DNA from: Lycocorax pyrrhopterus obiensis
Lineage: Eukaryota; Chordata; Aves; Passeriformes; Paradisaeidae
Direction of reading: 5' to 3'
DNA length: 64,000 nucleotides
NCBI GenBank assembly: GCA_014706295.1
Contig: JACSVZ010000025.1
Location: 1,612,001-1,676,000, forward strand
A program made the position numbers and the translations under genes. Under the pieces are notes generated by a model that worked only from the letters and a program-made list of their open reading frames with translations, had not been told where the DNA came from and did not search any database. Shown here in pieces: positions 1 to 12,100 of the stretch. Position 1 is the first letter of the stretch. Each line of letters starts with the position of its first letter.

Positions 1-36
1 CTTTTTTTATCCGGCTATTTTTAATTAGTTCTGCAG

Positions 37-167
37 ACTCGGAGACGGTTCTGTGTAAATACCTGGCAGGCTCCTGCCATTTCTAGCATTTTACAAGTCA
101 CGTCCGGGCCTGCTTCATATGGGACAGATCAGCTACAGCTGCGTGTTCCTGTGCTCCGTCTCTTCAG
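37..167 (+). other. CDON: Probable CDON exon with 5' UTR and signal peptide start
   Basis: A pyrimidine-rich stretch ending in CTGCAG at 31-36 could be the acceptor, and GTGACG at 168 the donor. The first ATG in this exon is at 119; an in-frame TAA lies upstream at 56. The peptide from 119 is [16 protein letters not shown], and its last base plus AT of the next exon gives the Asp that begins the mature protein in mammals. The end of the peptide resembles the end of the mammalian signal peptide, but it is shorter and its hydrophobic core is weak. The Kozak context is poor (C at -3, G at +4). A longer start further upstream of the window is the alternative. Confidence 0.6.
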
Positions 168-3100
168 GTGACGGGTGCTGTTTTCCTCCGGATAAATCCA
201 GTGGGATTGCAGTTTTTGCCGGCCTGGCAGGCGTGACGCCTCTGCCTTGTGCACACTTGGGGATGTGCCTCCCCCTTACTGCACCTACCTCTGTTTAATT
301 ACTGTTACCCCCTTTGTGGGGTTTGAATCTTGACGTTTTCCCAGTGTTTGAGAGCGAGCAGGAATCTCTCCTGAGTTCCTCTTGCCAAGGAAAAGGCAAC
401 ACTTGCTTGAGTATCACTTGCAACTCGAAGTTGAGAGACCCTTTATATGGTGAGCCTGTCATATCAGTCAGCACATCGTTAACCTTATCACCTGTGTCCA
501 TGCAAAATTCTGATCTCTAACTCAAGATATATATTTTTCCTTTTAGATTTAACTCCCCATTTTATTTCTGAGCCCTCATCTACTGTCCAGAAGTCTGGTG
601 AGCCCGTCCAACTCCACTGCTCTGCCGAGCCCTCCACAGCTCGCCTTTCTTGGCGGTTTAATGGGGAGCCTCTGGACAGCAGGGTGGGAGAAGTGGAAAT
701 CCAGTCAGGATCTTTGACAATCGTGTCCCTGAGCCCGGCGACGTGTGGGCGCTATCAGTGCGTGGCGAGCAGCAGCGTGGGCGCCGTGCTGAGCCGGCCT
801 GCCACGGTGTCCATGGGCAGTAAGTTCATTTGCATTTCTGTTCTTTGCTCCTTGCCAGTTCCTTCTTTGACGTTTAGAAAACACCTAGATCAAAGTGTTT
901 TGGGGTGTTTTTTCCTCAGCCAGTACGTAGAATATGATGGATTATACACACTTCTTGCCTTTTTTTAATTCTGTCATCTGAGACCTGTCAGGTGATGCAG
1001 CCCTGGAACAGATTCCCCAGAAAGCTTGTGGATCCCCATCCCTGAAGGCTTTTAAAACCTCAGCTAGACCAAACCATACCTGATGGATTTAGTGTTGGTG
1101 TCAGCCTCATTTCGAGTTGAAGGACCTCAAGGGTCTCTTTCAGCAGACATAAATATTATTCAATGAAATAACATTCATTTCCATGAATTGGCCTGAAAAT
1201 ACAAGATTCCCAAATGCTTCCTTTCACAAAGGATGTTGAAAGAGCAGCTGAGCTGCCACACCATTGCAGAAGCATGCTTGAGAGTTGAGGAGAAATCTGT
1301 GGGAATTGTTGCCTGGAAAATAAGTGGGAGCTGCAGATTTTAATTTTCATGTGATTTGATCAAACCAGTGTTGATGTTCTTCAGGTGAGGACAACTCTTC
1401 TCTCCTCTTAGGGACAGTTTCCCTTCTCTTAGTTGCACTGGTTCTTCTGATCAATCTTTGCCTTGATGCCTGATCTGTAAATTGTTTGACCTCAAGGGAC
1501 TTTGGAAGAGGAAGGACAGTGTTTTCCACATGGAAAGGACAATGTGGTGCTGAGGACGGGAGTACAATATTCCTGCAGGAGCATGATTTGTCTGCTTGGG
1601 ATCTCTGAGCTGTCTGAATCAGGTCTTTGTCAAGCAGGGTTTGAGTGATTTCTCTGGAAGGGTACCTCATCTATGGAGCATGTCCAAAATCCCCTTGGGA
1701 GGAAAATCTCTTAAAAGTGTTTTGGTAAAGTACTGACCCATGGCCAGCCCCTCTCAAGAGAGCTCCAAGGGTGGCCGACGTAGGAAAACTTCACAACCTC
1801 GAAGAAGTTTGAACGTGGAGGGAGTAGAAGAGCAGCTTTCACACTTCCCTCCTCCCCTGGAGGTTTTGGCAGCACACGGGAAGGTGCTGGGAGCTCTCTG
1901 CCTGCCTCATGGCACTGCTGTGTTCATTATCAGCACAGAAAGACAATTCCATGTTTTTATGGGCAGTGTGGATTGACTTCTGTAGTGCCTGCAGAGCCTG
2001 TGAGGAGTCCTGCAGCCTTTCCAGTGTCTCTGCTGGCTTTTCTGGGAGCAGTTGAGGGGATGTAGGAATTATTTTTTCTCCTCACTGTTCCCGTGTAAAA
2101 GCTGGTGCTTTTTGTAGTAAGGAAGTGGATGAGGAGGGTTTATGCTATTATGGGCTGCAGGATAGACCAGGCCTGTTGATGTGAATGTCCAAAAGCTGCT
2201 CCAGAGAAGACAATCAGCATGAAACCAAGTGTATTCTGATCACAAATGCTGAGCTTACTGCCCTTCCCCTCTCCCAAGCCGTGGCTGCTCTTACCCTGTT
2301 CCCAACTCTCTGCAGGTTTAGCTGACTTTGATGCTTTGCTGACGGCTGCTGTTGCAGCGGAGGAAGGAGGCTCAGCTCTCATCGGGTGCAAGGTGCCAGA
2401 AAGTCACCCCAAAGCACAGGTTCGCTTCCAAGTGCGGGGGAAATGGCTGGAACAATCAACAGGTGAGGTGTTTTGTGCAATATAAGTATCCAACAGCAGC
2501 TTGCCTGAAGGTTTTTTTTTTTGAACCTAAAGGAAAAAAATCCTCTGGAAACTTGCAGAACTTCCTGTGCAAATCATTTTGTGTAAACCTACCCTTGGAA
2601 ATGAATCTCCTTTGCATGGTGATTTCTTTGTGATCCCATATTTAGAATAAACAGGTATAGCTGACAAATTAATTTTAAAAATTACAAAAAAGGAAGGCAT
2701 CTTTAGAAACTAAATTACATTTAATCCTCTTTTTGCCTTCCCCACTTGTTTAGACAACTACCTAATTCTTCCATCTGGAAACCTGCAAATTTTGAATGTA
2801 TCTTCAGAAGACAAAGGATCCTACAAGTGTGCAGCGTACAACCCAGTTACTCACGACCTCAGAGTAGAACTCACTGGACGGAAGCTCACAGTCACACGTG
2901 AGTATTCAGTTCAGCTTCCCAGAATTAATACAGCTCAAACAGAATAAATAACATCCCCAAGGTTTTTAGCAATGGCCTATCAGTGCCTCCAACACCATGT
3001 TATGTAAGATCTCTCCTGCATTCGTTGCCCATTCAGTTCTTATTTCCCCTCACTGTGGAGGAGCAGCGTGACTGCTTTTCAAATCCCAGAAAGTCACCCT

Positions 3101-6100
3101 TGGAAAGGGAATGCTGCTAATACTTCTGTCCCCAAATCTATTTTGGAGCAGGACTTCTGGAAGACAGGGTTACAACATCGTGCTCAGTCCCGAGTGCAGT
3201 GTGTGACACTGCAAGACATGGAGGAGGACAGAGAACAGGATGGGAGGATGTGGTTTAAAAGCTTGGTTGGTTCCTCCTGCAAGGAAAGGCTGAGAGAATT
3301 GGGATTGTTCAGCCTGTAAAATAGAATGTTTAGGGGTGACCTAAATGTGACCTTCCAGTACCTGAAAGGAGCCGACAAGAAAGAGAGAGGGCCTGGAGTG
3401 ACAGGACAAGGAGGAATGGCACTGATAGACAGTAGGCTTAGAGCAGATATTGGGAAGAAATTCTTCCCTGTGAGGGTGGTGAGGCCCTGTGAGGCTCTCT
3501 GCCCAGAGAAGCTGTGGCTTTCCCACCCTTGGAAGTGTTTGAGGCCAGGCTGGACAGGGCTTGGAACAACCCAGTCTAGTGGAAGGTGACCAGAAGCCCA
3601 AACCATTCTGTGATGCTATTCTGTGATTCATCTCCTTTCCTGCAGGCCCTTCTTCAGGTGGCTCCCACATCCTTCACCCGCTGGCTCCCCAGAGCCTGGC
3701 AGTGCCCCGGCACAGCGCCCTGACCCTGGAGTGTGTGGTCAGTGGGTCGGCTGCAGCCCCCACCCGCTGGGTCAAAGACGGCCGGGATGTGCTGAGGCGA
3801 GGCAGGTGGAAGCTGCTGCACTCTCACCTGGTGACGGAGCGGCTCGAGGCATCGGACGCTGGGAATTACTCCTGCGTGGTGGGAAGTGACTCTGGAACGG
3901 TGAAATACGTTAACTATTCGCTTACTGTACTTGGTAAGAAGTAAAGACATTTTCACATCCAGGCAACAAACGTTCCCTTCATCTACCTGCTAGTTTTGGC
4001 ATCTGCTTCCAAACAGCCTCACATTCTTTCTCAACCTTAAGCATATTAAAATAAAGAATACAGATCTGCTTATAATGACCATATCCCATCATTTCTCCCA
4101 AGTTAAAATCCATAATTATTTATCTCTTCAAACCATTTGCAGTCTGAAATAATGAAACAGTGAAGAATAACAAACTCCGAGGGAAGAACTGATCCATTTA
4201 TTTTGCTACAGAGTGCCAGTGTCAGTAATGTGCCAGGGACCAGATTTGCTTCTTTTGAGGTTGTATGTGAACAAAAAGCTGGCGAGGGGAGGTGATGTGT
4301 TTGGATGAGAACATAAACAAAAGCAGAAGAAACATAATCATATATTTGGCTTCTTTTGTTTGGCTGCTGGTTGTTCCTCATCTCCCCTTTCTGTTGTAGC
4401 AGATTTTCCTGGTATTTGAGTTTTTTTGCATTCGTGACAGATTGTGTTTGGATTTTAAAATGTGTATGTTGGAGTTACTCAGGAAACAGGGTGTTGACGC
4501 ACAACACACCTTTTTTGGGGGGATGAATTGTTTTGAAAATAGAAGTGTTTTATTTACAAGATGAATGCAAACATGTGGCTGTTGGAATAAAAGGGAGAAA
4601 CCATTCAAAAAAGCCCATGTGTGGGAAAACCAGCTTCGGGCTGTGCAGTTTGTGGTACTTGCTCAGCCTTTGGATGTGATAAGCCTGTGTAATGTTTCAC
4701 AGCAGTTTTTTCAGGACTTAGTCTAAGTAAAATCATTTCCCTTTCCAGAACCTCCCTCACTCTCCAGGGGACTGCAGGACGAAACCGTGGCCGCCGGAGC
4801 CACCGTCCATTTCTGGTGTGACATTCGTGGCAACCCTGCTCCAACCCTCACCTGGCTCCACAACGCGGCTCCTCTCCGTCCCTCCCCACGACATTTGCCC
4901 ACGGGAAACCACCTGCGGGTCTGCGGGGTCACGCTGGAGGACTCTGGCTTGTACCAGTGCGTGGCAAACAATGGAATTGGGTTTGTGCAGTCCACGGGGA
5001 GACTCCGTGTGCAGCCAGGTGGGAGCACTTGCAGCCCTCAAGAACTCACATTAAGCATTTATACTTTAAGCTTTATTCTGTTGTGGTTTTTTTTCCCCCT
5101 AGATTATGTATTAATTTGTTTCTGACCACTAATCTTACAAAGAGGGTGCTTTCAGCTGGATTTTAAGAGATGTAGGGATTTCTGGGCTGGTGTGGCTACT
5201 TGATACTTAAAACCTGGATTATCAGCCGCAATCAAATCAGCTTATGATTGGATTTGATGCGATTTATTCTTAAATAGAATCAGGATCCTGTTGTGTTGGA
5301 TGAGCTGGTGCTCCAAGTAGTATTGGCTGCTGAGTAGTTAAGCCTGTTCCATAATCGAGTTTACACAGCAATCATCAGGTTTGGGGTTAATGCACACTTC
5401 CCCTCTATCAGATTGGCAGGATCAGGTACCAGTAGTCTTTTTGATCTCTTTTCAGTCTAAGATACCTTCTAATACCCAGAGAAGTTGATTTCTGCTAGCA
5501 CAAGGATGTTGGCAAGACTGTTGCTGTCCCTTTTCTCTCCCTGTCATGCATAGCTGGAGCTTGGAACCTTCTCTGGACCACTTATGGTTGGTGTGAGCTG
5601 TGCAGTGCCTGGCTGAGCAGAGATTTTGTGGCCAGCTCGTGTGTGGAGTGGACTAAGTCAGTCTTGCCTGCGCTGTGTTCCTCTCTGACAGTCAAGTCTT
5701 TGTCATTTAGGGGATTTAAAGTGTGGTTTGAGTGTAGGTTTTTATCAGCCTTCTCTAAGGAGGAGTCTATGCCGATCTCTTCAGTCTGGAAGGAGAGTCT
5801 GGAGATGCTGTGTAGAGAAGAAATAATTGTTAAAATGGTTGAAAAGAACCACATGTGATTTTTTTAAATCATATTGACTTGTTCTGGCATTAAGTGTCAT
5901 TTCCCTTAGCTGAATTCATTCTTTGGTTGTATTTCCCCCCAGGCACAGACTCTGTCCCCGTCATCGTCTCTTCCCCAGTGAACACCACCGTGGTGGCTGG
6001 CGGGGACGTGACCCTGTCCTGCAACGCCACCGGCCTGCCCGCGCCTCTGATCCGCTGGTACGACAGCAGAGGCCTTGTGCTCAGCCACCCCACTCAGGTG

Positions 6101-9100
6101 CTTCACCCCAAACCTCAGAGGCCTCCCCCAGCAGGGACAGAGCCCTCCTGCCTCTCCGTGCCCCGGGTGGGCTGGGGCTCCCTGCGCCTGAGCAACGTGA
6201 CCCCTGAGCGCGCCGGGGAGTTCCGCTGCGAAGCCATCAACGAGCACGGCTCTGCCCTGTCCACTGCCTTCCTGACAGTCGGTAAGTTGGAGCCCCAAAG
6301 TGGCCTCTTGGCTCCCTGGTTTAGGTGAGAAATGCCTCAAAATAAGAAATGAGTGGCAGGTGGGTGGGGTGGAGTCTCAGGGAAAGGAAGCAGAGAAGTG
6401 TTGTCTTCGTGGGCCAGTTCCTCCCTTCCACCTTAGGCAAAGGAGAAATGCTGTGTGCATTGCATGGACTTAGCATCTTATATGTGATAAAAACTATCTG
6501 AGGGTGGTATTTTTAATTTACTTCTTGAAATTGCTACTAGGAAAAGACAGTACTTACACTAAAGCAAGATGGGAAAGAGCCTTTCCTCACATTGGAATAT
6601 TATGTGACATTAATATCAGGTTTGAGCTCCCCCAAGTTCCCTTCACAAGAACTGAGATACAGATTTTTAGTTACATGAAGTTACTTAAGTTTCTCAGCTC
6701 TTTCAGCGCCTTGCCTTAGTTAATTTAGCTGAATGCCAGGGAGATTTCAGGTCAGTGGGATTTAATATGTGGCCCCATATTTAAAGTTCTTTGGTTAGAG
6801 TTTAAAACTCCTGTAAATAACATGAAAAGATGCTTAAAGGTTCACTTAGGGGGAAAAAAGAAAGAAGAAACCTCAAGAAAGTGATCCCATCATGTAGTTT
6901 TATAAATCAGTTATTTTTGGACCTTGCTGAGTGGAAACATGAAACTAAATATCATCCCAGAATTCAGCCTGTGTTAAAGAGAAAAATCCCACTGCTTTGC
7001 CTCAGAATTTTATGGCAGTGAGTTCAATTTTAATGCTTTGTTTATTAACTTTTATCGGTTTCTAATACGTTGTACTGGCTGCTGATTATGGTGCAGAGGG
7101 TGGTTAAGGCATTTGGTTTTGATATAAAAGTCCCTGAGGAATTTCTGGGAGCTGTTAGGGGTTTAGAACAGCTCCCAGCCATGCCAAAGACATGCTCAGA
7201 CACTCAGCTGTTTAACGAAGAATTCCTGCCAGGTAACACTTCCGAAGCACCTGAATGACTTCAGCTGGGATTCCAGTGCATTTCTTTGGTAGAAGGATCA
7301 GCTTAAGCTCCTCTCAGCCTCAGTACCTGGTCCCGTAATTTGCCTTGTCCCAGCACACAGTGAGAGAGCCCACTTGGCTGAAAAATGTATCTTTATTTTT
7401 TTTCCTTCTGCTGGATCTGTTCCAGGCTGTGATTCATTGCATGGTCTTACAGCGGGCAGGACAACTTCAGCTGCCATCATAGTGAGAAACCACCAAAATG
7501 TAAAATGATGCCTCGGGATCCTGTACCCACGGCCCTCCCTTTTTTGAGTCTTTTTTAGACAGTTGTGGGGCTGGCCTGCATGGCAGGAGCTTCCCAGAGC
7601 TACTGAACACAAGGTTAAATGTCCAAAATAGCTTCATTTAATGGAAATGATGGAGAAAAATACAATGCAGGCAGTCTGAGTAGCAGGAGAGGAAGTGAAA
7701 AACACAAGAAGGAGCATTTAGTCTACGCAGGTGGGCGTTTCAGGGGTGAACGGGCTGAAGTTGCTCCTACAGGAACCCTAGAGAAGCTTTGAGAAGTCCT
7801 GAGGTGATTTGAAACACTTGCCAGGCGTCAGTGACCTCACTGAGGTGCTGCCTTCAGGTTTTCAGAGGGCTTTCCCAGCCTGTGCTGAGGTATTTGGAGA
7901 GCTGGTGAGCAGGGAGGATCCTCTGGCCTGGTGGAAGATGTCCCTGCCCGTGGCAGTGGGGTGGAACTGGATGGCCTTTAAGGTCCCTTCCAACCCGAAT
8001 CATTCTAAGATTCTATGAATACATTCTTGTAATGCCCAAATTTGGGACATTCAGTCCTTCTCTGTTTGCTGGTGGGGTCAGGATTTTGAGTGCATGCAGC
8101 CTTTGGCCTGACCCAGCTCAGTGCTGCTGGTGTTCCCAGTGGGATTGGGAAGCCGAGGAAGAAAAATCTCCATGGCTAAGGGGAAAGGGATGGCACTGAG
8201 AGCAGCAGCCAAAAAAAGTTGCATAATGACACGGCAGCAGAGAGAAGGCTGATGTGCTGGGTTATATGGGTAGTAATTATACCAGAAACTTTGCAAAAAG
8301 AGTTTAGATTTGAATTACTTAATGGGAATTGTTACCCGGGGGTTGTTTTCCAAAGCAAAAATACAACAACCCGGCAGTTGTTGATGACTCCCCTCCCGCA
8401 GCAATAAACACAGCGCTGGCTGTGGGTCTGCTGTCACCAGCTGAAACCACAACTCATTCTCCACTCCAAGAGTCCGTGTCCCCAGTGCCAGCAGGCGTCA
8501 AACCAAACCGTGCCCACCCACACCCTCGGGGTCCACTGCGGTGCCGAGGGCCTTCCACCTCCTCCCATTTGCTTCCAATATCAGGCCTTTCCCGCTGCTC
8601 CACTGACAGCAGAGATACCCTTTGGTTCGGGGATTGTTCTGGGAGTGTCTGGCATTTTAAGACCGTCTGGCTTTGGGGACATCCTCCCCACGTTGCTCCC
8701 TTCTTCCTGTCACTGAATTTTGTGGCATTGCTAAATAAATGAGAAGAAACAAACAAGGAATGCTCGCCAGGAGCGTGTCTTCAATTTGAAAAGAGAACTT
8801 TCCTTCCCAGCTTTTTAAAAAGTGGCCAAAAATAGCAGCCACACTTGCTGCTGGTATTTTAATGGAGGTTTGAAGGAATCTGAGTCAGCCAGGCTAACAC
8901 TGCCTAGGCTTTACATTACCAAGGAATTTGTTTGTTTTGTAAACCAAGTTCCCTTCATTCCCTTCCCCTTCCAGACCCCGGCACGTAACATAAACCTACA
9001 CAAATCTGAAAGGATGGACAGGGCTCCGAACATCTGGCTGTCCTGCTGCTGCCGTGTGCAGCCTTGGGGAGCTGAGCTGCTTCCCAAATCTCCTCTGCTT

Positions 9101-12100
9101 TAAGTACTGACGTTTTCTTGTCCTGGATAATCTCAGATGTCCAACCTGCCATCCTTTTCCTGCCTGGAATTCTGATGAGCCCTGCATCAGCCAAACAGGG
9201 CTTTTTTTTTTGTCTTGTGGCCTCTTTTAGACTACTGATACAGTATAGATTTTTTTTTTTTCATACCAGCAAAAGTAAATAGGATGGAGGAGGCTGGAGA
9301 AGGATTTCTAGAAATGTGCTGGTATTAAATTGCATGTAGATCTTCCTGTAAACTGAGTTTATTCCCAGCATAAATTTTCAGATGAAGTAGTTGAGTTGTG
9401 CAGCTTTCAAAGCTTCTCCAAATTACAGCTGAAACCTCAGAAACTGGGGTAGGAGAATGTCCTCTTGTGTGCATGCCAGTGCAGGCCATGAAAAGTTCCT
9501 TGTACAACGGCGTACAAATTACTCTGTTTGTCTCACAAATTTAGCTATATACTTATTTATTTCTTTTAACATGCATTGCCATGACTTAATTTAGTGGAGA
9601 TACAGTCAAACTGTGCCTGTAGACCTTGAGTTTCAGGTTTTCACTCTTTGCTACTGTGAAAAAAACACTAAACCAAATAAAACAAACCGAACCCCACTGC
9701 TGTGCCCTGAAAAAACACCCAGGCCGCAGCTTGGCACCAGGCTCAGATCTGTGTGGGCACCTCTGGACCTGGCATTTTGCAGCAGGGCTTGTTTGGAAAT
9801 GTCACTCTGAAATGATTTAGTGTCCCCTGGGCGCGGGGCGAACGTACGTCATCGTGGGGATGTAACCAGACCCTCCCTTTGCAGTTCCTCCAGCAGCTGG
9901 CACGAGAGCAGGAGAAACAGCTCCTCTGGAGCTTGCCCAGAGCTATGAGAGCGGCGGTGATTTTGGTGCAGAAATGGCGTTTTCGAGCTCGCCTCCAACA
10001 AAATCACCTCTGGATGCAGCCGCGACGGAAAAGGCGTCGAGCGCGGCCGCCCCGCCCGAGGCCCCCATCATCCTGAGCCCCCCGCAGACGCCGAAGCCGG
10101 ACACCTACAGCCTGGTGTGGCGGCCGGGCCGCGCCGGGGGCCTGCCCATCAACGCCTACTTTGTCAAATACCGCAAGGTACCGTCCCCAGTCCCCCGGGC
10201 GGGGACACGGCGCAGTTGCTGTGGGTTTCTCAAGGAACCAGCAGTGCTGGTGTTAACCAGGACGTGGGCTCAGGCCAGGGAGAACACAGCATGTCGTTGA
10301 ACACAGCGTTCCTGTGCCCACACAGCTTGTTTGAGGGATGGCTGATGTTGTCACAAATACACTGCTCTGTCTAGTTTTAAGTGAGATTTATCCAGGCTTT
10401 TCTGTCCTTTACGGTGTCATTATGGGGGATGGGGCTCCAGGGCGTGTTGTGTGCAACGTCAGCAGGGTTAAAAATGCGTTTATGTGAGCAAGATTGAATC
10501 TGTGTGTGGGAGCAGAAGGGAAGCTGGGTTTTACCTTAGTACGTCACCAAGTTTGCTGCTCTGCGTCCCAAAGGGACTCAATTAAACTGAACTTATCAAA
10601 TATGAAGGTGAACTAAAATTTGGGGGGCAGTACCTACTATGGCATTAAAGATGGTGTGTCAACACCGAGCTCTTTTGCATAACGTCGCGTGCTGGGATTC
10701 CCGGGGGCTCTTGTGCAGAGCCAGGAGCTGGACTCTGTGATCCTTGTGGGCCACTTTCAGCGCAGGAGATTCTCTGAGTCTAAAATCAGAACCAAGCAAT
10801 GCCTGCATCTGTTCTTCCAAGCAAACCAGTTTTCTGCGTGGCAAAGCTGTTTGATTTATCTTTCATAAGCTTTTTAATCCTCTACATCCTGATCTTGTCT
10901 TAGCCTGGAGGGAATGCTTAGATTTTTGACCTGTTGGTTCCTGAAAACCAAGTGCCAGAGTTTGTTGGTGATAATTTCTCATCCAAAGGCGGTTGGTTCA
11001 CGTAAGCCCTGGAAGCTCTGAATGCTTTTTTGACCTTTTTGACGCTCTGCCTTCTCTCACACCAATCCTTTCCACATTAAATGTGCTCACTCATGCTTTT
11101 CTCGGCAGTGAATTTATTGTGGTTTTTAGGGTGGTGCTCTCTTTGTGTTATTAAATTATTTTATTGATTTCCCTCTTTTAATAGAGGAAAAAAAAGTTGG
11201 GGGAATAAAAGCCTTGGAGTGGTTTTGCTGTAGAAGAAAATAGTTGAACAAAGACCTCTGGCATAACCTTTGATAATCCACAGCGTTTAGATCTGCCTCC
11301 AATGTTTTATTAAAGTCTTATATTGTTTAGTAGTTTATTTTTGGTGGAATCTTTGTCTTTTCCTTTGGGATTTGGGGTAATGTTTTCCTGCAAAGGTCAA
11401 GCATTAAGAGACTACCCAGAATGTCTTTCTTTTCTTTAACGGAGCTGGTGGTTTCACTGCTGAGTTAAAAAGTGTTTTTGTTTTAAAAAAAAGGAAACAT
11501 GCATTGATAAACCCAGATCTTTGGTGTCCCTGACTTTTTTCCCAGCCTTAAGAAGTAACTAAGACATACTTTTTGCCAATAAATATTTTAAAATGCTGAA
11601 GTACGGGGAAAGCTGGGCAAGTACAGGGAGAATCTCCTTCTCATTAGGGTCCAGCCCTTTAGTAGCACACAGCTGAAGGCTGACTGAAAATCAGTTGGGT
11701 TCTTGTAGTTTTAGCCACGTGTGAAAACGAAAAAAAATCGTCAAAACCAAGTGCATGTATGTGTGTGGAGAGGGAAAATAAGTTTACCCGAGGAGTGCTG
11801 TGAGAGTGGGTGCAGCGTGTGAGCGGTTCCGAGCGGCCCCGCGCTGACCGGTTTCTCCTGTGCGCAGCTGGAGGACGGCGTGAGCGCGGCGGGCGGCTGG
11901 CACACGGTGCGGGTGCCCGGCAGCGAGAACGAGCTGCGCCTCACCGAGCTGGAGCCCTCCAGCCTCTACGAAGTGCTGATGGTGGCCAGGAGCGCCGCCG
12001 GCGAGGGCCAGCCGGCCATGCTGACGTTCCGCACCAGCAAGGGTAGGTGCAGCACAATGTGCCCTGTGTCCCAGCCTTCCAGAGACATTTATTTAATGAC

